Made by a program: the position numbers and the translations under genes. Shown in pieces: positions 40,798 to 49,903 of a DNA stretch of 64,000 nt; the stretch's first letter is position 1; every line of letters starts with the position of its first letter. The DNA is taken from positions 558,001-622,000 of the forward strand of contig JBLDXI010000064.1 in NCBI GenBank assembly GCA_047495785.1. Direction: 5' to 3'. The stretch comes from Lepidodermella squamata. Lineage: Eukaryota > Gastrotricha. Under the pieces are notes generated by a model, which had not been told where the DNA came from, did not search any database, and worked only from the letters and a program-made list of their open reading frames with translations.

Positions 40798-41690
40798 TTC
40801 GAACATGATTCTATTTACAAGGCACATGTGGAGTTAACTCCATGCACCCTCTCTGATTAAGAAGAGAACAAGGGCCAAAGTTCAACCTTTCGAATTCACC
40901 GAAAGAGCTGTCGGAAAATGACAAAATAATGAAAATTGGCAAGTTAGAAACGCGTCTATCGAGCTTAATTTTTCTAGAGATGTATCAATTTGAAATTCGA
41001 AGCGCACTTTGTATAGCGCTGTTTCTTTTCCGGTTCTTTCCAACATGCAAATAATACACTGGCGTAGAAAACGAAAGAAATTTGTAAAATGACCTCTTCT
41101 TCGCAGACTGACTTGTTTTCCATTTTTCACGTAGTATTCGTAAGATATTATTTCGTTAGATTTGTTTCAGTATTTCTGGTTTCTAAAGTAATCCGGAATT
41201 GAATTCAGGAGTTAATAATTAATTTGAATTCATATCCTACTTAGAGTTTTTGAGCATAGAATAGAGTGATTTTTTAATTAATTTTTTTAAATTAATTAAT
41301 AGAGTTAACAGAGTAGCTGAGAGCAGCTCTGATGCGATATCAACACCGTGTTTTTTGTGTTTTTACTACCTTCTACACTAAAAATATCGCAATAACTGTG
41401 CGTGACATTTTAGAAATTATCAGATTAACAAGTCGTATTGCCGAATTTCTCAGGTTTATTTAAATTTTCGCGATAATGACGTTTCGGCTTTAATCACCAA
41501 ATACACTAGTAGGGCTTCCATCGTCATAATTTTGGTCTTGCCGCACATTCGAGGACAGTGGCTTTGAGCCTAGCTGTAATTAGTAATTAATCCCAAGACA
41601 TTGCCGATTAGCTCGGGATATAGCCTGCCCTTAAATTGTCGGTTGTCATGCTGGCATAAAACCGGCGTTTAATCAGTACTGCTGAAGAGT
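40798..41690. other. intergenic, AT-rich
   Basis: Nothing recognised. A run of attaatt words at about 41,270-41,300. Confidence 0.4.
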
Positions 41691-41699
41691 CTGCATCCG

Positions 41700-41792
41700 A
41701 GCAGTGTCGAAGATGCCGGGGGGGATGCCAGGGATCATCCCTACCTCGCGGCCCGGTCGTCCCTGGCAGGGGTGGATGGCATCCCGGTCTCA
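41700..41792. repeat. GC-rich inverted repeat
   Basis: GCCAGGGA near 41,727 and TCCCTGGC near 41,759 are perfect inverted copies, with GGGATGCC and GGCATCCC extending outside them. A strong hairpin; it may be one end of a transposable element or a fold-back repeat. Confidence 0.5.
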
Positions 41793-41816
41793 GCTGGAAT
41801 TCATTACGCTCGCTCG

Positions 41817-41999
41817 CTGATTGGCCAGTTTGCGTGCGCTATAATGCGCGCGCGCGCTGATTGGACGATTTGTGCGTGCTATAATGCGCGCGCGCGCTGA
41901 TTGGACGATTTGTGCGCGCTATAATGCGCGCGCGCGCTGATTGGACGGCTTTTGTGCGCTATAATGTGCGCGCCCTGTGATTGGTGTAGTTGCTGTAGC
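41817..41999. repeat. 40-bp tandem repeat with ATTGG / TATAAT / CGCGCG
   Basis: Four copies of a 40-bp unit (41,817, 41,857, 41,897 and 41,937) plus a partial fifth. Each has CTGATTGG (an inverted CCAAT box), GCTATAATG and a run of CG dinucleotides. The first and last copies are the most diverged. It lies about 360-540 bp upstream of the hAT transposase start, so it could be a subterminal repeat or promoter array. Confidence 0.8.
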
Positions 42000-42355
42000 G
42001 GAATGTATGGTGGTCGTCACCTGTGCCTAACCTGTCCCTGGCTGTCCCTATTACACACTGCTCGTCAAGCCCCGTCAGGTTTAGTCTTCCTGCTCTGAAT
42101 GACTTTTAAGTGCTCTTTTTGCAGGAAATGAAAATAATTTAATGGAAAATAGAGTGAAGTTTCAAATACTTTTCCAAGAGAGTAAAAAAAATAAATGAAA
42201 TGAATGAAATAAAGCAAATCGCGTGTTATTTTTTGTTGATATGAAATTGATTTTTAGTATTAAATCAACAGTTTTCGCGACCTGGTCATCCCTGGTTGGC
42301 TAGGGTAGCATCCCCATTTCATAAGAATTTGATTTGTTATTGTTAGGTTGATTAT

Positions 42356-45215
42356 ATGTCGGCTAAAGGAACATTGGATAGCCTTTGGGGTGGAACCAAA
42401 AGGCACCAGTCGACGCCGGGCACTGATAACTCTGAAGTTCCTACTGAGATAAAACGGCCGAAGTCTCAAGCTGCGAATAACTCAGAGCGTTTAAATGTTG
42501 TAGTCTCGAACGAAGTTTTCGAAATAGCTGATAGCGGTGAGGCTGATCGTCGGAAGTCGGCTCTCGAGAAGCTAATAGCAGCGACTGCTGGGAAGCGCGA
42601 TTCACATCCGCCTGCTTTCCCCTCGAACGAACTTTTTCAGTCTTGGCTTTCAAAGCAAAGCAGTGGCGAGTATCAAGCTATTTACTGCCGCAAGACCGCT
42701 ACGGATCGAGATGGAAAACTATTTGAGCCGCGTCTATTCTGCGCTCTTTGTCAAATGGGTGATTAATTTTTAAACCTTCATCACTTGATATTTCAATTTC
42801 AATTCAATCATTTTAATTAAATTTTAATCAAAAATTAAATTTGTTTGCTTTGATTTATATTTGATTGAAATTTTGAATAATTTCAATTTTATTTTTAATT
42901 GAATAAATTGTTTTTAAATTAAATTAAATTAAATTAATTTATAAATTTAATTTCAAATAGAATTTTGAGCTTTGAAATTTGAATTTTGAATTTTGAAGTC
43001 GACTTAAAATAGAGATTAAAATTTAATTGAATATTTATTTCATGTAAAAGTCATGTTAGATTTTTTACTTTCAAATTTCAAATTTTTCACAGGAAAAATT
43101 CCAAATTTTTTATAATTTTGATTTTGATTTTTTTTATTCAGGTTTCGATTTACCCAAAAATGTTAGGTATTCTCCTGCTTACGTAGCTGATGGTGCTACC
43201 TGTCATCAGGACCGTAGTTCTATTTGGGATAAATTGAAAGAGCATGTGAAAAGTCAAGCGCACCAAATCTCTTGGAGCAAATTGCTTGAAAAACAGGGTA
43301 ATAAAATCGGCGAGTCCCTTGATAATGCGAAGAAAATTGAAGAGGAACGATTTGATCGAGTGGCTGGTAAAACCATCGTTGTTTTTAATTCTGCCTATTT
43401 CGAGGCAAAGGAGCGTATTGCTTTTGAAAAGCACAACAATTTGTTACTTTTGCAAAAGAAAAATGGCATCAAAGTGGGACGCAAACACGCTTCCAAATGG
43501 TCAGCGAAAGAAATTCAAGTAATCTGATTTTGGTTTTTTCTAAATTTAAATCCAAAAATTCCTATTAATTTGTCAGGTTTTCATTGGGAAAAAAAGGCGT
43601 GATCTAGTGAATTACATTGTCGAAAAATCCCTGAATATATCGGCAATGCTGGATGAATCTACGACTGTTTCGAAGAAGGCAGTTTTAATCGTTTATCTTC
43701 GATTTGCTCCAAGGAACAAAGCTATCACGATGTACTTCTCCCTACTTGAGTTGAAAAAAGCTGACGCGGTCACCATTTGCGAAGTCCTTGAAAAAGCTTT
43801 GAAGGACAACGGATTTACTGAGCAATTTCTCAAAGCCCACTGGATAGGATTGGCTGTCGACGGCGCTAGCGTTATGATGGGAGTGATTGGAGGTGTCGGT
43901 AATTTTAAATCTACTTATTCTGGATCAAAACTCATCTTAATTTGCAATGAGGTAAAATTTTGAAAAGAATTTACGGTCTGCTCTGGATTTTTCATTGCCT
44001 GGCACATCGTCTTGAGCTAGCTGTCCGTGATGCTATTAAAGATAATACTTCGGTGAAAGCTTTCATCTCTTTCGCCAATGCTATTTATCGTTTCTACAGC
44101 CCGTCCCCAGCTCGAATTCAGCAGCTGAAAGAAATCGCCGAGGATTTCGGAGTTGTCGTGAAGACAATGCAGAGGCTTCTCGATGTGAGGTGGGCATATT
44201 CATCTTATGCATCACTGAATGCTCTACAGTGCAACCTCCCTGCGCTGCATGCTCATTTTCTCGATCTTAAAAAGGCTGCTAAATCGGCCAAAGAAAAAGA
44301 GCAGGCCGAAGAGCTATCTTCTCTACTTGAAGCCATGTCAGACTTCCATACAATAAGTCAATTGTGCTTAGTCCATGACCTCCTTAGGGAGCTCATGGTG
44401 CTCAGCAAAAAACTGCAGGCTACTTCAACTTCTGCGGTGAACGTTTGGCCTATGATCAAGGATACCAAAAAGCGTATCAAAAGGTTTAAAAATCATAATG
44501 GTCCGAGCGTCACTCTCCTCTTGGAAGAGCTGGAGGAAACAGGTGAAAGCTACAAATCTATCGTGTTGAAAAATTTTTCCCCAACCGATCTCGAGGTTTT
44601 CGAGCGTAGGCGAGACAGGCTAGTTGACAGCGTTGCTGACGCCATGAAGCAGCGTTTTCAGTCTAGCAAAACTTTCCTGAAACATGCTAGCAAGCTCTTG
44701 CCTGAAAGTTGGCCTAAGGATGAAGATGAGCTGGATACTCACGGTGAGTGCGATGTTTTATATCTTGCTAGCTTTTTCGGCTGGAAGACCGACGAAAGTG
44801 CCATACTCAGAGATCTGAGCTCATGGAAGCGCACTCGAGTTGAGCCAGAAACTGGTCATTTGAGGACACTGCTCAATGATCTTAATGTTTTGCCCGTGGC
44901 TACGGCGGACTGTGAGCGTGGTTTTTCAGAGCTGAACGAAACCAACACCGACAAAAGAAACCAGCTTGATGTTGAAACTACCTCCGGTAAAACTGTATAT
45001 TTATGTCCCTTCTCTAGATTTTATTGCTCTTTCTTCAAGAACTCATGTTCATAAGCCTCAACGGTCCAGAACTCGCCAGCTTTGAAGCGAAGCCATTTGC
45101 GAAAGCTTGGTTCTTGGCTGGTCACGCAGGAAGCTCCGGGGAGCTGCCAGTCGAGCGGAGTAACCTTACCGAGAAAGAGCAGTTCGCCATTGAACTATGG
45201 GGTGATAAAAATTAA
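42356..45215 (+). CDS. hAT-superfamily transposase with N-terminal zinc finger (one frame break)
   Basis: Exons 42356-42758, 43142-43518, 43577 to about 43,960, about 43,968-44986 and 45040-45215. Introns 1, 2 and the last are supported by GT..AG and phase. A disordered N-terminus leads to a C2H2 TTF/BED-like finger spanning intron 1 (FCALCQMG ... LKEHVKSQAH). The RNase-H-like core shows SAMLDESTT (first Asp), GLAVDGASVMMG (second Asp) and HCLAHRLELAV. The C-terminal hAT dimerisation region has LPVATADCERGFSELN and FISLNGPELASF. It is like the KIAA1586/ZNF862 group of hAT-derived proteins. Near 43,960 the frame changes without any intron I can fit, so this copy probably has a frameshift. No flanking 8-bp duplication or TIR was identified, so an old transposon or a decaying domesticated gene are both possible. 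Confidence 0.75.
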
Positions 45216-45787
45216 TCGAAGAACAGAATCAATGACGAGAGTTGAAAATGTGAACGATATTTTCGTTTGAATAAAAGGATGTAACAGCTTGTGAGACATT
45301 AATGCGAGCGTGCGCAGCACGCGAGCGCAATTTTTTTTAGATGAACTCGCTATCCCCGTCTCATCGAAAAGTCCATCTTCGACACTGCATCCGAGTTCCA
45401 CATGGATCACGAATCACGCACTATATCCACAGACCCTGCAATTAGTTCAGACCCTGAAATTTAATCAAGTGTACGCGCGATTAAGTTTGCAGCTCACATT
45501 GGCTGATTGACCTAAATTCAATTACAGCAACAACACAACTTGCCTGAATCGGTAAGAAATTGTCGAGCGATTAACGAGAAGTCCTAGATCCGGTGATAAC
45601 GCGTCTATGTATGGCTGTTGGCAAGCGGTAACTCTGTCAGGTGTCGTATCAGCCTGGACTTTCAGACGCCTGTCACTTCTCATCAGCATCGGCAACATCA
45701 GAGGGCAAAAAATCGCCAGCACGTGTCGGTTTTATTTAATAAAGAGGTCGGGTTTGATTCTAATATACCTCAGTCGGGCGAAAAATA

Positions 45788-46151
45788 ATGGCGAAAATAT
45801 TATTCTTCAGTTGTGTATTCATCGCGAGCCTAATAACAGTCTTCACAACAGCATCAGCTGCCGAAAACACGGCGAAAGGTATGTTCAATAACAGGAAATG
45901 CATCGGATGTGATTCACGTTTTAGCTATCAACTTTTCAGTTAAATACCAACGTATCATCTCGGCGATATCTGCACTCTTCATCCGCTATCGCATGCATTT
46001 GCTCGACAGGTGCTTCGAACGCTACGGAGGTGCAGCCGCCAGGGCCATTCCGTTGTTTACCCGGCTGTGCTATCGCGACGCCAACCAGCACCTGCTGCAG
46101 ACTTCCGCCGCAATTCGAGCCGATAAAAGCGCGCCTCATTCTTCTTCTTAG
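45788..46151 (+). CDS. small secreted cysteine-pair peptide, 100 aa (tandem gene 1)
   Basis: Exons 45788-45878 and 45940-46151, with a 61-bp intron in phase 1. Signal peptide MAKILFFSCVFIASLITVFTTASA; the intron falls six residues after the predicted cleavage point. The mature peptide looks helical, with the core LLDRCFERYGG...PLFTRLCY (18 residues between cysteines) and a basic, serine-rich tail. A poly(A) signal AATAAA is at 46,213-46,218. The next gene starts 141 bp after this stop and encodes a relative. No known family recognised. Confidence 0.6.
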
Positions 46152-46212
46152 AATTGGACTGTTTTTTGTGTACTAACTACTCATTTTTTGCGACGTTCGT
46201 GGGAAATTTGAG

Positions 46213-46218
46213 AATAAA
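46213..46218 (+). terminator. poly(A) signal between tandem secreted-peptide genes
   Basis: AATAAA 62 bp after the first stop codon. It is followed after about 55 bp by a pyrimidine-rich acceptor (cactttctag) right before the next ATG, a layout reminiscent of trans-spliced operons. Confidence 0.5.
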
Positions 46219-46291
46219 ACACAACAGCTTATAAAGGCGTTTTTTCAATGGGCTATTTTGTATTTTCCATATTTTCACTTTCTAGAAAAAG

Positions 46292-46707
46292 ATGCCTCGA
46301 GTTTTGGCTACTCTTCTCGCTATCGCCTTGCTTTTCGGTCTGGCTGCTTGCGGCTCTGAGGACAACAATTCAACCACATCTTCTAAAGATGTCAAGCTCA
46401 ACTACAGCAAAATCAGTGAGTTTTCGAATCATTCCTGCCTCAATTTTTCTATGATTGCCTATTCATAGAGAACGATTTTCAACGGTTGTGGAAGCAGGAA
46501 TTGCAGCGTAAATCTAGCGAGCAGATATTGCAGAACCTGCTCTCAACGCTGGCGACTGCGTTGGAGAAACGCGAGCGTGAAAAAGCCACGGAGCGGTGCT
46601 TCGAGCAGCTGGGCGGCGAGCAGGCGAGAGCTGTTGTGCTGTTTCAACGCATTTGCGCCCATGGTGAAATTGCTGTTGATCGACGGGCGCCGTTCTCGCG
46701 TAATTGA
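46292..46707 (+). CDS. small secreted cysteine-pair peptide, 120 aa (tandem gene 2)
   Basis: Exons 46292-46415 and 46469-46707, with a phase-1 intron. Signal peptide MPRVLATLLAIALLFGLAACG, an acidic Ser/Thr-rich spacer, then a long helical stretch with the core ATERCFEQLGGEQARAVVLFQRIC (printed here in parts: ERCFEQLGG; VVLFQRIC), 18 residues between cysteines. It aligns with tandem gene 1 (DRCFERYGG; PLFTRLC) and more weakly with the gene at 3.5 kb. Secreted; function unknown. Confidence 0.6.
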
Positions 46708-47521
46708 GACCGAGTTTCATAGACAATCATTTCAATTTGCGATCGAGTCATTCTAAAACTGTCGTCGACGACCTCTCATAATAAACTGACATTTTTCTGG
46801 CTTTTAGCCTATAAAAGAGATGAGCTATTTCCACTAGATAATTTCGGGAGAATTTTAGGGATTTTATCGCAAATCTGAAATGTTACAATAGGCAATAGGC
46901 AGCACAGAAGGTCTCCTGGGATTTTCTCCAACTGGTTTTTGACCTACCTTAAAACTTTTACGAAATCTCACACCTCAGTCATTTTGAATGCGCAACGCTT
47001 CGTTAGTAACGGTGGATTGTCTTCGTCCTAACAAAGATAGACGCTCTTATTAACAGCTGCCCATTATAGCTTGTTTGTTACTACTTTGAAGAAAAACCGA
47101 CGTGGTTAAATTATCAGCACTCTATAATCTCAGAGTTTGTCTGAAAGTTTTCGATGAGAGGGGGAGTCGCCACTTCATCTAGCCTATTAGCCGTGGTTAT
47201 TTTAGTTTAATTGCTTTGTTGACTGTACAAATTCCGATTATGAAACTGCGGTTATATTTAGCGGCCGCAGCGGAATATCTGGCGGAAGCAAAAAATTGCG
47301 GTAATGTTTTCAATCAGCCTCCAATACGCTCTAATTGAGATAAAAACACTGTCATCTCGCCTGCCTGTCTTTAGGATAGGAAGGTTTAGGTGGGTTCAGG
47401 GTCGCTGCTCGTTGTTCTCGTAGGCTCTGTAAAACGATCATCAGAGCTCGGAAAATTTTTGACATTCGCTTTGACGAAAAAATTAAGTGAAATAAGAAAT
47501 CAGGTAAAAAGTAAAACAGAA
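46708..47521. other. intergenic
   Basis: A possible AATAAA for tandem gene 2 lies near 46,781. Otherwise nothing is recognised. Confidence 0.4.
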
Positions 47522-47526
47522 ATGAT

Positions 47527-47827
47527 CATTGTGTTTGAGGTTGTAAGTTGAAAAAAATCCGCACGCTGATTGGTCAGTTGGCTCGTATCCATGACTCCGC
47601 CTTGCTACTTGATCGTGCAATCTATATAATTTGTGGCTTTTATTATTTTTATGAAGGCCGTATCGTAGCACGCGTTTCCAACAAATGCGTAAAACCATTC
47701 ATAAAAAGATATTTTTTGCAAACATTTTATGGATGGCACGATCAAGTAGCAAGGCGGAGTCATGGATACGAGCCAACTGACCAATCAGCGTGCGGATTTT
47801 TTTCAACCTACAACCTCAAACACAATG
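47527..47827. mobile_element. fold-back MITE with about 90-bp TIRs
   Basis: A 301-bp element whose ends (47,527-47,618 and 47,737-47,827) are inverted copies with only one or two mismatches, containing GCACGCTGATTGGTCAG and TCCATGACTCCGCC. Flanked by the direct repeat ATGAT at 47,522-47,526 and 47,828-47,832. The centre is AT-rich and non-coding. Long TIRs on so short an element mean its transcript would fold into a near-perfect hairpin. Confidence 0.85.
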
Positions 47828-47832
47828 ATGAT

Positions 47833-49903
47833 TAAGGTTGAGTTGCTATTTCTATATATATCATAAGAATCAAGTTAAATCGAGTGTGGACGGTGGACAA
47901 CGGAAATATTGATGAATTGATCGAGAAATGGCCGGAATCTTTTAACTTAGGAACATCTCAGATGATATCGAATTTTCGAGCCAATCAACAACTCGACACT
48001 CGAATTTAGGCAGTGCATCCTTCCTTTCGCGACGGCGCTTGCTCGCCAATTTCAACATCTGCACCACCTCGGCTTTTGCCTCGGCGATTTAACTCACGCC
48101 CACGTCTCAGCTTTCTTCCACCTCTATCATCCATAAGGAATTCAAGCAGTGCCTGTGCTTGAATCCTTAATATTCGCCACTTCAATCGCCGACTCGGGGG
48201 AGTGTTCTTTCAAGTAATTCCAGCAGCCAACAAGGGTGGGCCTTCCGCTACCTGGAGCGAGCCGCCTCACAGCGAATTCCTCACGGACTACCGATCCCTT
48301 TTTTCGTTGCCTTGGAATCTTCCGTCTGCCGACTTGGATCAGCACTGAGTCGCATGGTCAGCCATTTCGATAACTCCGAACTGTGACACCAGACGTAGAT
48401 GCGTTCGTCCTTCGTCCGGACATTCGAATCCATTCTAAAGATAAATATTCTGTAGAGCACTCTAAAAATAACTCACCCAAATACGACCGTGCTGCTGAGC
48501 AAATATATTTGAAACAGATTATTGATCCTAATGGCATGATTGCATGGACCACTTCATTAATACTTGAACTGCCGAAAATAGACTGCGAGATCGATATTTG
48601 AATCTAAATCCTGGGACTGTCAAAAGCCGTTTGGGTCAGCGATACGTCGTAGGGCAAAATCTAGGCCATGACCCAGCGGTTTAGGGTTTGAGGCTAACGA
48701 CTTCGAGGAACGCACAGAAATCAACTTGCAAAAATAGTGAAATTTCGATTGTTGCGCTATAATCTATAATAAATTATCCAGACGCCATAACATGGGTCCA
48801 ATAATTAGGTCCAATTCTTGGGTCTGGTTTTTGCTCTAATCCAAAATTTCGAATTGAGTCACGTGGTTTCATCAGCATTCCTTCGGCATCACTCTGCATC
48901 ATTGATTTAGGCAATTTCGCCAACTGGCTCAACGTCCTCTGCATCAGAGACGACATGCTCCAGAAGCTCAATGGAAGCTTTTTCATTCACAAATAGCTTT
49001 TTGCGCTCACGGAAACTTTGTAGGAGGCAGTTATCAATTGTGATAACCTGCCCCAAGATTTTCACGAGTCCATTTTGAGCGCCGAAAACAACGACGCCTA
49101 TCATCTTCTTATCATCGCGCAAAAAAATCGATCGGGTTGCTCTACAGAACCAGTGTTGTATCCCCACTTTCTTTTCCACGAGTTTTTATGGTTGCATGCC
49201 GCGGCTTGGCAGCTCTACACGACCTACGATTTAGTGTAAGTTCGTACCGGAAAATTCATATCGTGATTCTAATCCTCGCATTGTATTGGGTATGAAAAAA
49301 TCACTAAAAATGTTATGAAAAGATAACCACTTTTGGTACGAAATGACAGCGGTACGAAATTGCGGGTACGAAGTTACACTTTACCGACCTACGACGGCGG
49401 GAGTTCCGTATTCTCTAATATTAACATCACATGCCTACGGTGGACGAAAAATAAAACTGATTCATTTTGGTCATATTTGGTCATTCATTCATTAACAATA
49501 TTAAGATTTTGTTATCTTCGGACCCTTATGAAATATCTCGTATGACTTTCAAGTGTAAGTGTTAACTTTTGTCGCCCTGTCAATTTTAGGAGTTCACCGC
49601 CAACTGTCAAAAGTCAAAAGCCGCTAAGCTGAAGGAAGTAATTACACGCTGCAGTAGCCACATAGCAGTTGACATCGTGGAGAACAAGGCGGTTTTTTGC
49701 ATTTTCACGAAACTATCGTTGGCTGCAAGACGAATTTCGGGAACGATTTTCTTGAACTCTAGATGCTGCTAAATCGACAGAGAACACTTATTCGTAATTG
49801 AGAGTGAATAAAGAGAATAAATAATTGTATTTTGCACTTGGATAACATTCGAGAAAAAGTAAATTTGTTGAATCAAAAATCCTTTTCCGTGATTCCGCTG
49901 GTT
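47833..49903. other. no gene confidently recognised
   Basis: Several short open frames occur. One on minus at 48,907-49,179 (WFCRATRSIFLRDDKKMIG) looks protein-like but matches no family I know. One on plus at about 49,591-49,773, after a good acceptor, encodes a cysteine-containing 60-residue frame but no upstream signal-peptide exon was found. Neither is annotated as a gene. Confidence 0.4.

Noticed and set aside
48907-49179. Minus-strand 90-aa frame WFCRATRSIFLRDDKKMIG
   Set aside because: Looks protein-like but I recognise no family and no flanking exons; it may be an old transposon fragment.
49591-49773. Open frame after a good acceptor, with cysteines, as another secreted peptide
   Set aside because: No upstream exon with a signal peptide could be joined in phase, and the core pattern does not match the Cys-pair family.
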